From contig NC_056041.1 of assembly GCF_004379255.2 (NCBI RefSeq), positions 2,480,001 through 2,544,000 of the forward strand: DNA of 64,000 bases, in the 5' to 3' direction. The stretch's first letter is position 1, and each line of letters starts with the position of its first letter. Below are positions 33,956-47,300 of this stretch, one piece after another. Made by a program: the position numbers and the translations under genes. The DNA comes from Salvia splendens (lineage: Eukaryota; Streptophyta; Magnoliopsida; Lamiales; Lamiaceae). A model generated the notes under the pieces. That model was given only the letters and a program-made list of their open reading frames with translations, was not told the origin of the DNA and did no database searches.

Positions 33956-36900
33956 TCAGTTCCTCGATTTCTTCCTGGTCTTTGAGGAAGGCTTGGTTTG
34001 TTCTGTGCTGGCATTCTGAGATGTTCCTTTAGAGTTGTTCGTTTGGCTCGATTTCGAACTAACAGTGTTGGCAGCTTCTTTACCGACTGCACCCTGAGAA
34101 CCCCGGACCTGTGCCGCTCTCTTATCCTTTCTCTTAGGCCTATAACTTGACCTCTCCCGCTTTGGCAGCCACCTTTCTGGATCTGGTGGAGGACCAGGGT
34201 TTGCAGGGTCGAAGCCTTTTGGGTACTTGGGCTTCCTCTTTCTTTTCTTCTTTGCTTTCTCCTTATTCTTTTGTTCATATGCCTCAGGAATGCCTGCGAT
34301 TGGCCCATTGTCAACGTGCTTTGCACCAGAAGTCTTCTCCAAAGCATCCACATCAATTCCCTTTAGACCAGTAAGGGGTTTCAGCTGCTTCTCATAAGAT
34401 TCCGCCTTTGCAACATCTGTATGAGCAGCAGTCTCAATGAGACCTACCAAAGCGTCCATGCTTTTATGGGTTTTAATGAGCTCCTCGAACAGACGAGCAG
34501 CTTCATTTTTCTTTCCATGTCGAAGCTTAAATAAAGCTGCCTCTCGCATGATGACAGCAAGTTTATTGTCTTCAGCCATGGCATTGGACCACCACTGTAT
34601 TGCAGAATCAAATACAGCATCAGCACCATCTATGTCTCCAGCACGTTCTTTGAGTGACACGATGGTAGCAGTCGTTGCAGGCATGTGCTGAATATCTTGT
34701 ATTTTTAGCAGCGACTCAGCTGCAATTTGAGGATGGCCAGCAGATGCCGCAACCTGTGCCCTCGCAAGTAGGACAGCGTTTGACTTATCAGGAAACTTAT
34801 TTGCAAAATTCCCAAGTATCTCCTCAGCCTTATTGGCTTTGTTTTCTCTCACATGCACAGCAGCTTGCAGAAGCACTGGCATTATACTCTTCGGAAACAT
34901 GGTTGGAAGTGCAGCAGCAAGTTCTCTAGCCTGCATATCGTTTTATAATTAGCTAAAGAATCACTAGAAACTTCTGATAACAAAAATTCTCAAAATAAAA
35001 TAAATAAGGATACTGAATGGGAATGGAACTAAAAGTCTAAAACTATATAATAAGAAAAAGAAAAGAATTAACACTATATTAAATAGATAGAGCAATCTCA
35101 AAAAAATTTGAAAATGCATTTTCTGACTACCGCATTAGAATGAAATATATTGCCAACGTAAAACATTTATTGCACAATGCAAAATTAGAACAATCACAAA
35201 ATTTACTGAGAAAGAAGGGCTCTCGTAAATGGAATACCTGATCCAACTTATTTGAATGTAGTAGTAATAACAAACGGTTAACATATATAGCTTCCCTCTG
35301 CTTTGGGGAGAGCTTTAGGTCAAGGCCGCTAGCAAGAGAGAAAGTAGGTCCTTCACCCTTCACTATTAGCTTATCAAGCTTTCTCAAACCATCTGACACA
35401 TCCTTAGGGCCCTTCAATGCAACAAGGTTGTTTTTTGCCACCGCAAGTGATGTTTCATCTGCCAAATTTTTCTTGATAAGAGTAGAGTAAGCTTCTAGAG
35501 CTTCTGGATTGTTTCCTAGGACCTGCAAAAAAACATTCAGAACCTGTTAGATTTCTCTCTACGACAAAGGGAGATACAAAACAATGATAATATTACATCG
35601 CTGAGAACCTGTTGAACATATCCTAGTTGAACAGCTACAGGTGCCAACTCGGTTTCTATGTCATCATCCAATAAGTTCTCTTCCATCAGTGTTTCCTGGC
35701 CAATTCTGTATGAAATAAGTGTCAGCTTAAGTATCACTCAGATTCTCATTTTGCATGATTTCATGACGAAGTGCAGGCAAGTCTCTGAGGAGTTTTAAGA
35801 GTATTGCTAGACCTACCCAGCATGAAGTGAAAGGAAAAAATGTGTCCATGTGCAACCTCCTCTTTGCAGGACCACAGAAGTACTTAGCCCAAGGCAGAAA
35901 ATGATAAAATTCGACTTCCACAAATTGTCTACATACAACTCATTGTTGTAGGAACAAATAAATAAAAGCTCACACTTTTCAGTTTCATGTATATAAACTC
36001 CCGATAATGCTATACATCAAATTCTGAAATGATAAGCACAAAACTCAAAATTGTTTAATTGATTATTAATCGTGGTTCCTGAGATTGTACATTACCTTCG
36101 AGCTGACAGCAAAAGTTGTTCCGCATCTTGAAGCTTGTTTCTTTCTATCAAAGAGCAAGCAACATTGTAAGCCAATTCGAAACTGCTTGTTGGTTTAAGT
36201 CTGAGAGACTCAATTGTCCCCTGGACTTCGGTAGCCCTCCCAGCAGTTACCAATGCAGCAACAAAATTGATTTCTAGAGAATCTATCTTGGACTTCTGAA
36301 GATTTTGATACACTGATACACATGCATCCATTCTTCCTAAACGAAATAAAATCTGTGACTCTAACAACATAGCTGCAGAGTCCCCATTATGCCCTTTCAG
36401 AGAAGTCAAAGCTTCATCCAACTTATTTTGTCGATATAAGCAATATGCCTATTTAGAAAAAGGAAAAAGACATTAATCTCTAAAAAAATAAACCCTAAAT
36501 TTGGCCAGTTAAACATATCATCCTACTATAAGAGCCGAAAACAGTTTATGGATACAAAAAATCCCAGCTGCTGAAACCGGAAAATATGAACAGATACATA
36601 CGATGATTGCAACTTTGATTGTAAATTAGCTCTAAAAATCACTGAACTTTGAGATTCACTTATTTGTGTAAAATATTGTCTCAGTAGTCTGACATAAACA
36701 ATCTAATGAAGATAATTTATGTTAACGAAAATAGTATATTTTTCAAATTTATCAGACTCCTGAGAAGGACTAGAAAGTTCTAACATCTATAGCAAAAGGA
36801 TCATAACACCACCCAAAACTATGCCAAACTTTCTAATGCGTTCAGCTGCAATCAGCATTCTTTTAGAGTTAAAGAATTTAACTCTACACATTGAATAAGA

Positions 36901-37351
36901 AACTACGCAAAAATAAATCCGAGATCAAATCTACAAACAAATCATCGGAGTACCTTGAAGAAAGTTAAATCTACTGAAGATTTCCTGGATAATTTTTCAA
37001 TTGCAGACAGAGCATCATCAATTTTGTCGTTTTTAATCAGAGCCACGACTTTGCACCGAATCGCATCTTCATCTCCCGGTGCAATCGAAAGAACTAAAGC
37101 AGCAACCATAGACCAAATTAAATGAGATTTAAAACATCAACAAAGAAAAATCACTATTAGCATCGCGATTCTATATACGAAATATGTTAACTGATATGAA
37201 TGCGGAAAGTAGTTAACTGAATCTACATACCTTGATCTGACACCCTAACGGCGAGGTGAAATTCAGAGCGCTGGATGTGCCGATTGAGTGACGTGAATAG
37301 ATCTTCAATTGACACGGTGGGGGAGGCGGCCGCCGCCGCTTTAGGCGCCAT
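33956..37351 (-). CDS. SRP72: Signal recognition particle 72 kDa subunit
   Basis: Six exons join in phase: 37231-37351, 36954-37093, 36096-36448, 35597-35705, 35238-35522 and 33956-34930, giving 660 residues, as expected for SRP72. The start MAPKAAAAASPTVSIEDLFT precedes helical TPR-like repeats over most of the protein. These form the SRP68-binding part. The C-terminus has a Lys/Arg cluster (KKKRKRKPKYPKG) and the SRP72 RNA-binding signature GFDPANPGPPPDPERWLP at about 574-592, followed by a Ser/Lys-rich tail. The protein binds 7SL RNA together with SRP68 in the cytosolic particle that targets ribosomes to the ER. The start ATG sits in a Kozak-like AAATGG context. It is transcribed away from the PPR gene, with about 1.3 kb between them. 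Confidence 0.96.
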
Positions 37352-38672
37352 TTCGAGCTTCGATTTCACGGCGGCGGAGGGGACGAGGGAGAGGGAGAAA
37401 AATTAGAGGTATTACCGATTTTGACACGTAATTGGAAATTGGGATAAATCGGCAAAATATCGATGTGTAATTAAATTCATTTTTCCAATATAATATGGAG
37501 TAATTAGAATCCATTAATATATGGAGGTACGACTGAATTTACATTTCTAACCTTAATCTTGGCCAAATTATTATATGCAGTAATTTAGTTACGAAGTCAT
37601 TGTATCTCGGTGTGGATAGATATATTATGATACACAAATACTCCGTAAAATGCTTCGATTTAAAAATGCAAATTATATTTCAAAACAAACTTAGTGTAGT
37701 TACTATATAAAATAAACACTTACTATATTAATTTTATAAATAAGAAGATGAAATAATTTTTTTTATAATTATTACTCCATATAAACTCTTTTAGGAGAAT
37801 TACTATACAAAACTTTGCCGAAAAATATGTGTCATAAGTAGAATAGATGGTATATTAAGTTCAGAGGAAAACATATTTTATTATTGAATCCGGACTTTCT
37901 CTATTCCATTTTCTTTTTTTTATTGTATCGTTTTAATTAGTTAAATACTGATTATTTTGATTGTTATTCCTAGTATACAAATTTTTATATTTTTTATTTG
38001 AATATTAGATGTAATTATAAAACTAATTGGATAATTAAATAGAACGAGACACATGACAAATGCAGAGTTTTCTTTCTCAGCATACTGCAATATGCTCCAA
38101 AAATGTTTGTCTCTTGGAATGATAGAGCTTGAGAAACTAGAAGAATTGGTGAAATCTCAAAATTTAAGAGGATTTCGATTACCACTTGTACTCAAAGAAG
38201 AAGTAATCGTATATTTAGTCGTAAAGGGCTAGTATTTCCTTTTTAAAAATAGACAGTGGTATATTATATTGAAACGATCAATTTTCGAGTGGGCAATTTT
38301 AATAAGTGATGGTTAGATCTATTACACACGGCTTTATAAATGTGTTTTAAGATTTTGTTTTAGGAGATCCTTCCGAGGCCGCACCGGATATGATAAGCAA
38401 AACAACGCGGGAGGCTCGTCTGCGTTTCACATTGCAAAATTAAATTTAGAATTGATTTTTATTCAGTAAACGAATACTCCGTATTTAATTTCACCAGAAA
38501 CATAAAATAGTGTTTGAATGGTAGTATCATATTTATGCACTTTAATTCAAAATTAGTCCTAAATTTTTCATCGATAAAACCTCTTAATCTTAGCTCGTAT
38601 CCGATCGATCAGAAACGGAGCTATTGAACTAGGGTTTGATTAACGCCGCCGCAGAGGCAGTAAGCTCGGAGA
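37352..38672. other. Intergenic between divergent SRP72 and PPR genes
   Basis: The first 60 bases are the SRP72 leader (GA-rich on +). The remainder is AT-rich. A 46-codon open stretch from the ATG at 38092 has no recognisable family. Both promoters must lie here, but no clear TATA box was fixed. Confidence 0.45.
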
Positions 38673-38772
38673 ATGAAATCAATGGCTGCGGCGGCTGGCG
38701 GCGGCGCTGCGGGTTCTTCGAGCCAAATACACTTCGGCGGCAACCGGAGGCCACCGCTGTTTCCATTTTACG

Positions 38773-38812
38773 CGGCTTCTCACCATTCAACACGGCTTCT
38801 CACCATTCAACA
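38773..38812 (+). repeat. 20-bp tandem duplication in PPR exon 1
   Basis: CGGCTTCTCACCATTCAACA occurs twice in direct succession. Twenty bases is not a multiple of three, so the second copy is read in another frame (SHHSTR then LLTIQH). The start-codon frame reaches the downstream coding frame only with both copies present. Confidence 0.95.
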
Positions 38813-39151
38813 CGATTCTTCTTTATCTTACGACTCATCAGCCGAAATCCCTCTGCTACAGAAGCTTCTTAAAGCACCACTTTCAACGATCAAATCAACA
38901 CTCGATTCTGAGTTCAGCTCCGTCGCGGCCGAGTTCCCCTGCGCCGCTCTGCTTTCTTCTCTCTACACATCCGCTCCTCAGAAAGCTTATTTGGTAATTT
39001 CACATTCTCGATTGCAATTCATGTGTGTGATTTCGCATTTCACAAAGGAGAGCTCCTTAACTTCTACCCGCTATATTCGTAGCGATTGAAACTGAGAAGT
39101 TTCGTCAGTTTAGGTTAATTGTTGGAGTAATTTGATTGTTTATATTAAAAT

Positions 39152-39153
39152 TC

Positions 39154-39186
<33 letters not shown>
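39152..39186. repeat. (TTA)n microsatellite
   Basis: About eleven TTA units within the PPR gene's intron 1. Confidence 0.85.
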
Positions 39187-39190
<4 letters not shown>

Positions 39191-40585
39191 TAATTACTGT
39201 TTCCAATCTGCCATAAACAAATGTTGTTCACATCTTGTTTGATTGTTCCGAGACTCAAATATCGGCGTTTTTTTGCAGTAAATTTGATTTTTGCTGCATA
39301 ACTACACTCCAAATTAATGACTGATACAATGTTCTTGGCCTGCTATAGCCAGATTATCGAATGGAAACTAGAGAATTTGAGAAACGATGATGCAAAAGAT
39401 CTCACTAGCTATGCTCTCGATTGATATCGTTGTGCGGGAGGATCAAAAACCTCCATTTAGCACTGCCTGTGTTTTCATCAATGGAGGAACAAGGAATTAT
39501 TCCAGCTTCTCCAGTTTTTAATGCCCTAATATCGACAAGATTATCCTCGGGTAATTTGATCACAGCATTGAGCTTATTTGAGATAATGGAGGGCTCGGAG
39601 AGCTACAAACCTGATGAAGACACCTACAATGCCTTCATCTCTGCGTATGCAAGCATGGGAAACAAGACTGCAGCGGAGGATTGGTTCAAGGCTAAGGTGG
39701 AGGCTGGATTTCATGCTGATGCTCGGGCATATGGTTCCCTCGTGCATTGCTGCATCAAACTGAGGGCTTATGAGGATGCTCGGAGATATTTTGAGGAGAT
39801 GCTGTTTGAAGGTATATTGCCTGATGAATCATCGGTTATTCAAGACGTGCTGCTGATGTATTGTCAGCAGAGAAACTTGCAAAAGGTGAAGGAGGTTTTG
39901 AAGTTTGTCAGGTGGCGAATTGATTTGAATGTGTGTAAGAAGGTTGTGGATTTGTATCAGGAGCTAGGGTTGGCAGGAGATCTGGAAGAGCTAGTGGTGG
40001 CTTTGTCATAGTCGAGCCAGAGTTCAGAAGCTAGATCTGTGGTTCACTGCTCGTTGATGAGAATGTACGCGGATAGGGATAGATTGGACGATGTTGAGTA
40101 CTGTGTGGGGCGAATGCTGAAGGATGGCGTCTCGTTTAGCTGTGATGAGGATGTTGAGAAGGTGATATGTTGCTATTTCAGGAGGGAAGCTTATGATAGG
40201 CTTGACATGTTCTTGGAATGTATGAAACAGCATTCGTGTAAGCTCACGAAAACAGCTTATGATCTGCTGGGGGCTGGCTACCGGCGTGCGGGCCTGTTGG
40301 AGAAGACGAACGACGTGGTGAGTGAGATGAAACGCACTGGTTTTGTCTAGATTTGGCTCGTTTCTCAGATGAAACAGTTAATTATTGCAGTTTTGGATCT
40401 GTTTGTGTTGATGGAGCAGAAACTACAAATTTGGATTGGAAATACATGAGTAAATAGGCTAATGAACTGTGTGTTGCTATTATTGGAGAATTGATAGGAA
40501 TTATTAACATCACGTTGAACTAGATATGTATGACTGCTTCAGTTGCATTTCCACATATTCTCTAGCATCGGAGATGGGTATGGAG

Positions 40586-41724
40586 TTACCCATTCTCGTC
40601 TGCCTCGTGTGCGCCCATCAACGACCTAGCCTCTAACTCGTCTGCAGTCGGTTTCGAGCCGGACCCTGCCTTGTCTGCAGGCATGCAAGACTTGAACCAA
40701 TCCATCCAGGGAAGGGCTTCTTCCTGCTGCTCGACCCACGAGAGGAAGCAGCTGTCGAGTAAGCAAAAGATGTTGACATAGAGGAGTTGATACTCAACAG
40801 GCACAAATCTGAAGTTGGCGATCTGGACGAACGGCCACATGGTCCCCTCGAGGATGACGGCTGGGATGAAGTCGCGCCTCAATTCTTCCGCCACTTGGGA
40901 GACGGATTTCCCGGACGTGAAGCCCATATAGGTGAAGAAGAGGAGCAAGTCCATCGGCCCGAAGATCGTCACGTCGAGAGCAACTTTCATTGCGATGAAA
41001 CAGAACGATCTCGGGTGTAGCTTCAGGCGCAGCCTGATGAAGCTGTCCAGCCAATCATACCTGCGTTTCGATGACCAAAATTACAACTACAATTGATTAT
41101 AAGACAGTCCGGATCAAGTTTTTGGGATGTGGTGAGAGTGTACGGACCAGAGGTGGCCGACGGGGCCCACAAATCCGATACCAAACAAACTCGTCTTAGC
41201 AACTCGCTTCCAATTAATGTGGAAACGCTCCTTTTCTTCATCCTGCAACCTTTTTTATTATGTCAAATATTCATTACAAAGCTAAAACCTATCACAACAT
41301 GTTGAGGATATTAAATTTAAAAATGCTTGAATTTTCCCATCTTTTATTAAATGAAAACCCAACTTTCTATATTTGGACAAATCAAGAAATCAAACTCAAT
41401 CTCAGAACCTTAATAAATGGAGAAGGAACGTACTATCATAAAAATACAAATAATTGTACATATTTAAAATAGAAGAAAATGACAAACATTGCGTTTTTTG
41501 GCGGTAGTGTGCGTTATGGTTTGAGCAGCCATATCACCAATGCCCCATATGATGCCTGAGCTCACCATCTGCACAACGCAATTTTTAATCCAAAACGGAA
41601 TACAATCAAAATTTAATATCTACACTTTTTTTCCCTTTTCTTTTTCGTTTGAGCGAGAGATCACCTCGGTTCTAAATGGGTACTTTGATAAATAATACTG
41701 GTACCAATTCCAAAGCTTCGACAT
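40586..41724 (-). CDS. Mpv17/PMP22-family membrane protein
   Basis: Four exons join in phase: 41665-41724 (20 codons), 41488-41568, 41148-41242 and 40586-41060, giving 236 residues. It opens MSKLWNWYQYYLSKYPFRTE, the family's W..Y...L..P.T block. GDMAAQ and GPVGHLWYDWLD follow, then the signature EGTMWPFVQIANFRFVPVEYQLLYVN. Four membrane spans are expected. Family members sit in the inner mitochondrial, peroxisomal or chloroplast membrane and form pore-like channels, but the substrate is not established. It has a longer C-terminal tail (after LSWVEQQEE, about 40 residues, Ala/Glu-rich) than minimal family members. The gene converges with the PPR locus (236 bp between ends) and follows the rhomboid gene on the same strand. 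The exon 3 donor is GTCCGT, which is weak but in phase. Confidence 0.92.
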
Positions 41725-42210
41725 GGTAGATTGTGATGAACATGCAGAGATTTTGCAATTCTTTCATTGATCACAAACATTTTCTGAATCAATCCCTAGA
41801 TTGTTTCCTCGAGAAAATAGTTTTTATGTATAAATATAGTATATGGATGAAACGGTTGTGTATTCTTATATTCATCTATTCTCAGTATTTTGTGTCATCC
41901 ATCAATTCTATACTTTTTCATTTTCAATTCAAAATAAATACTAATGGCATGTTACTTTAAGGAATTTAAGTAGTATAATTTCTCCAGACTTAAGAAAACA
42001 AGTAAATAGAAAAAAAAATGGAGTGTATATAATCAAGAAAATGCCATGAGATAAAATACATCAATAACCTATGCTACATAGACTACTACATTGTCATCAG
42101 TTTGCAATATACAATGACAAAACCACCCTCATCAATCATGGCTACATGATTCTTGAGCAAAGGGCGTCATAGTAAACCAGTGGTGAGTTTCATCATCAAA
42201 AAAAGAAGCC
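41725..42210. other. Spacer between Mpv17 and rhomboid genes
   Basis: Contains the Mpv17 promoter/leader on the right-to-left strand and the 3'UTR of the rhomboid gene. No other feature was recognised. Confidence 0.5.
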
Positions 42211-44315
42211 CTATTTCTCATCAGTTGGTGTGGGAACACTACTGAGCAGCCAGATTAGAACCACACCGATGAGAGCGCCCGAGAGATGCGCAATATGGTT
42301 TACGTTCTGCATAGCGTACCCGCCTCCTCGGAAGCTTCCACCTATTCTCGCCGAAGCTTGGGCTGCTTCCATCACCTGATATATGTGTTACCAACATCAG
42401 CCACAAACTTGCCAAATGTTTCAGTGATGTCCCAACATTTCAAATCTCAATTTCATATTCAGGCACCTGAAAACCTCTGATGAGGAAATACATGCTTGAA
42501 TACTTACTTTCCACGTGGGCTCACAACAGCAAAGCGACGTGTGAGATTTCAAGTGCCTTAAATATCACATATGGGACATAATTGTGGAGATGTTGAAATT
42601 TGGGTTGTAAAAGTTAGCAAATTATTGAGAAACGGCCAAGTAACAATGTAGTAGCTAATTATCACCATATATGATTTCATCGAGGTGAAGCAAGAAACTA
42701 TATCAAGAGACTCTACACGATTAAAAAGTTTAGGAGCAAACTAAAAGGCACATCAGCTTTGGTTGCATAAGTCACAGTCTCGTAGATACAAACCTTTTCT
42801 ACCACGAATTGCCCCAGTATAAGAACTTCGAGGATCTTCCTCCAATCCCAAGACATCTGCAGCACATGTACGGGAGTTTCAGCAGCTCGGAAAAAAGGAA
42901 AAAAAAATATACGCTGCGTCACTGCCTAATCACCCAAGAAAGCCTAATGATCATCATACCTTCACAAGGACACTAATAGCAAAGAGTCCAAATACAGCAC
43001 CAGACGCCCCAATGGAAACAGCATTTCTTGGAAGAACTAACCATGAAACAAGGTTCGCCCCTGCACCTGTCAAGATATAGGAAAGCCACAAAGCAAAGTT
43101 TCCCTCTTCTTCTTCAACGAGTTTTCCTGGATCACAAAATTACAAGCCATCCGTTAGCACTAGCCATTTCCTCAAAACTTTTTTAAAGGAAACAGGCGCA
43201 AAAGGTCTCACCAAAGATGTACAAGAAAAACAGATTGCTCGATAGATGGCTCCTGCAAGCAAAAACACTTGCTGAGTATAATCTCAAATTCCACATGTAA
43301 AAACACGAGAGAATGAGCAGCCTTACCAGTTGAAATGACAGAACGTAGACATTATAAACTGGTACCAAGCAGGCTGATTATGATAAAGATACAGTTCCTT
43401 AATCAACGGAACCTGAAAATCGAAGCAAATTCCTAGTTAGCTTCATTACAAGAACTATCTAACATCGGTTTGTAAAGAATCAAACCCAATATTGCAAGAG
43501 TTCTTCTATAGGGCAAATGAGACTGTTGACATCCATATTAAGCTAATAGAGAAAGCAGTGGAATATTTCTACAACTCTACATTTTACAGACTGGGGTAGA
43601 GTACATAACACAATAACCACCTATTTAGTACACCAAGATAGCAAAATTCACAAGAATGAGATTATACGAAACCTGGAAGACGTGATCAGCCACATATATC
43701 CCAATATTGATCAGTAGAATCCAGAATATGCCATTAACACGCTTCTCGCCCTTCCTTTTCTCTTCGGGCTTCCCAAGTTCCAGCTGTGATATAATGTCTA
43801 AGTGAAACATCATCAAACTGAATTACAAATCATACAAAAATCAAATTCCCAAATCATGATCAGTTACACAAGCTTACTCTAACTAGATAAACCTTTAATA
43901 TGGAACCTGAAAATAATTTTCAGAAAAACAGCAAACTTAGGGCTTCACCAGCTATGGCATAATTTCTAAGTGAAACATCACCAAATTGAACTACACAGCC
44001 CTAATTCACTGTCAATAACAAGTTTATCCTGATAACTAGATAAATTTCAATTCTGTGGCAATAATAAATCAGAAATTCGTGCAATACAGGTGTATGTAAA
44101 CAATATAAACTGACCCTGCAAAATATAAGTGGTAACTGACCTGAATTATCCTTCGCTCTGTGGAGCAACAATCGAGAAATCGGCTTCTTCCAAAGTCCAA
44201 AGGTAACTCGACTAACTTCAGGAAGAGGGCGCAGAGCCGCCGCACGGGCGCCGCCGTGGAATTTGGGCACTGTGATAAACTGCTTCTGCTGAAGCTGAAG
44301 ATTGAGCTGAATCAT
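42211..44315 (-). CDS. Rhomboid intramembrane serine protease, probably plastid-targeted
   Basis: Seven exons join in phase: 44141-44315, 43673-43797, 43327-43412, 43212-43252, 42960-43126, 42794-42856 and 42211-42375, giving 273 residues. The first ~60 residues are basic and lack acidic residues until KD at 55-56, like a transit peptide. The rhomboid core shows WYQFIMSTFCHFNWSHLSSN, GxSG as IGASGAVFG (catalytic Ser184) and the catalytic His249 in NHIAHLSGAL. Rhomboids cleave single-pass membrane proteins within the bilayer; chloroplast rhomboids act in the inner envelope. The exon 2 acceptor at 43797 (TTAG|ACATT) was chosen because it keeps phase; the nearby CACAG|CTGG acceptor would shift the frame to a stop unless exon 1 ended elsewhere. 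Intron 1 holds a second copy of this acceptor region. Confidence 0.9.
43933..43996 (-). repeat. Duplicate of the exon 2 acceptor region within rhomboid intron 1
   Basis: On the minus strand, 43996 down to about 43933 closely matches 43830 down to about 43766. Both contain GATGTTTCACTTAG followed by an ATTAT...AGCTGG block and AAGCCC. The second copy is the real start of exon 2. The first has diverged after the acceptor and loses the coding frame. Confidence 0.7.
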
Positions 44316-47300
44316 TGCTCTGCTCTTGGGCTATCAGAATCCAATTTGAAGTTGGAGCGTAACAATTCGAAGGAGATCACATCCACATCGATGAAATCCG
44401 AAGTAGCACAAACACAATTGCCGAAATGTATGATTATTTGGCAGCCATTTCGTTTGTATGAGAAACGATAAAATTGTTTCCATTGAAAAAATATATTTGA
44501 TGAATATAATAATAAATTAGTGCTAAATGTTAAAGAGTAATGCTAGAAAATTATTTTTTAAATAGTGAAAGGAAATTATTTATCGTCGATTTTAATACAC
44601 TAGGCAAACTAGTAAACCAAACAAAAAATTCCATTTCTTTTAAGAAAATATTTCTAATTATTTTGTATTTCTTCAAGTACATATCATTATTTTTTAGGGA
44701 AATAACAAATAAAAAACACCCCCTCATTTTAAAATTTTATGTGCATCGAATCGAACCATACAACAATACGGCCCATTTTTGCTGATTCATTAATATTAGC
44801 CCAGTCCAAAATGAAATTAATTAGTACTCTCTAGAAATTCATATAGATAATTATATAAAATAAGGTATTTGCACCAGATTTTTTGTCTCATTTTGCTTAT
44901 AGCTTTTTTTAGAGGGGTTCATGTTTTAGATTTAATGAATTGATAATTACTATTTTAAATTTATTTGACCAAAAAATATCCATCACAAATGTATTTTGAA
45001 ACATCAAGCTGTGTGGCTTTATAATAAGTGGTGATCATAATTCTTATAGATGGTTGTGATTTCAAAAGAATAACACCAACAATAACAATATATAAGAAGA
45101 CAAAATATACTAATTCAACATCAATTAGTAGTAATCAATAGGTCGTGATTTTTCAAGGTCATTTTCATATAAATCCAATACCAATACGACTGATAAGTCG
45201 TTTGTTTATTTCCCAAAAAGTTATTTCTTTTGGATATGATTTTATAATCTACCTCACAAAGCCACAACCAAATTTTTTTATTTGTTGTTTTAAATAAAAA
45301 TATTTCAGGTAGACATACTCATTAATTTGTTTGATTGCTCTCATTTGAGTCGGGTTGGTACAAAACGTGTCTACATAAATAAATTTGCTACAATTTCAGT
45401 AGTAGATTTCTTTTTCCATTTAATTATTGAACCTCTAAAAACTAAAAATTAATGCCCCAATATTATTTCGAAAGGATGTTTGTTACTCGGAAATTCGAAG
45501 CACACTATCACTTCAAATTTCGAAAGGTGGAGAATATTGGATTTAATTTCATAAATTGACATGATGTTAATCATTAACATATGAAAATTGGTAGGTCATA
45601 CTTTTTTCGGTTTCCTCTCATAGGTTATATTTTTTTCTTCTAGGATGAACTAAAAAATATAATATAAAATGATCAATCATCTAAGAAGAAAAGAAGCCCA
45701 AAAAAATAATTTTCCAAAAATTTTGAGTATGTATCTAATTTGATAGTGAAATTATTAGGAGTGAGGTTTTTTAACGTTGTAACGTAACATTACTCATAGA
45801 AAGAGTGCTTGGCACAATTTTCAGTACTGTTACTTAATTAATTATAAGCAATTAATATAACATCAAATAATAAAACATTCGTCTTATACTCGGTCTAATT
45901 ATTGAAATTGAACTAAATGTAATCATAGACAATCTGCCCAGTTAACAATTTATGATAAGAAAAATCAAGAAGAGAAATCACAAATCTTGACCAATAAAGT
46001 AACCAAATCACTTCTTAACTGCAAAATAAAGTGAAACCGACAAAGTTAATGGCAAACACCCAAATTTAGAGTACTAAAAGGCGTCACTCTATAAAGTATC
46101 ATTATTTGTATTTAAAATTAATTCATAATGAAATTACTACACGAACAATCAATACCAAAAGTAAGTAAAATATCTAGTGGGCAGATTCATGAATTTTAAA
46201 AAAAAATAAAAAGAGATAGAGCCTAAGAAAAATGATTGAATTTTTTGTGTAATGAAGAAACACATTTTTCATTCCATGAGATTGTAATAATATAAAATTA
46301 TCACTATATCATTATACAATCTTAAAAGTCGATTTCGTACCACCTAATCTACCAAAACCAAGCAATCATAAGTTGATAAAGTTGATACGTTTGGGCAATT
46401 ATATGATTTATAATTAAGAAAAATATACAGGAGTGATGTTTCATTACATTTGTTGGTCTTTATATGTCATTGGTTTAGGTATTTGTTGTTAGAAAACATT
46501 AATTAGACGTCCTTTCGATCTTAATAATTTTATTGAAATTTATGAATTCATACTCAAAAAAGTCTGACTAGTCAAAGTATGATTAAAAAATATCATTTCA
46601 ATAGTGTAGTTAGTGATATGGGTTTATTGGATTATGTTATACCAATAAAAGCTAACACTCGTACAAGGAGGGCATGCCAAACCCTAAATAAAAGCTAAAA
46701 GGTAAATGTGAGGGCCAAAGTAGAAAAAAAAAACATGAAGCAAAAATGTTTACAATTATATATTCCAACGACAAACATAAAAAATATACTAATAAGTCTA
46801 TATAAAAATTAGTAATTCCAGCGAATTACAATTATAAATTGTTAAGTCAACTTTGGAGTAAAAAGGACAAATTGTAGAAATATATAAAAAATGGTGGGGA
46901 CTATACTCTATATACGTTATTTTGTTTTATATATTTGTGCTCTTATGACAGATAAATAGGTTTGAAATATATAAAAAAAAAGGAATCTTATTTTTTTGTG
47001 AGAATTGGTAATTTGTTGTGATCTTACTATAGGGTTTTAAAATGATAATTCGCTACTAATGAAAACCCCCAGATTTAGGAGTAGATTCAACCTTAGTCTG
47101 TCACGTGGCAGACTTGTTTGCCTGTGTATCACAGATTACTTGATTATCTCTGATTTCGTATTCAGATTTCTTGAAACCATATGCTCAATTGTTTGCATAT
47201 GCATCGTATATTGTTTACCTAAATTGTCATTTTAATTAACTATGGTGTCACCATAGTGCTTTGATTTTGTGTTGCAAGTTGTTTGCAACCATATATAGAG

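Larger units (their letters stand above)
38673..40350 (+). pseudogene. PPR-repeat organellar RNA-binding protein, apparently disrupted
   Basis: Exon 1 (38673-38993, 107 codons) encodes an N-terminus with organelle-targeting character. Intron 1 (38994-39352) ends at CAG|ATT. Exon 2 opens IIEWKLENLRNDD... and then hits TGA at 39422-39424; the clear continuation (LISLCGRIKNLHLALPVFSS) starts at 39421 in another frame. So there is a frameshift of +2 or -1 at about 39416-39421. An in-frame TAG at 40009-40011 then separates LEELVVALS from SSQSSEARSVVHC, and the frame continues to TAG at 40348-40350. Several 35-residue PPR units are visible (such as YKPDEDTYNAFISAYASMGN). PPR proteins edit, splice or stabilise plastid or mitochondrial RNA. 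Two lesions suggest a pseudogene, but assembly error is possible because the rest of the sequence is well kept. Confidence 0.8.

Noticed and set aside
38058..38231. Open stretch reading MLQKCLSLGMIELEKLEELV
   Set aside because: Short, without recognised family or promoter, and between two divergent genes; no support for a gene.
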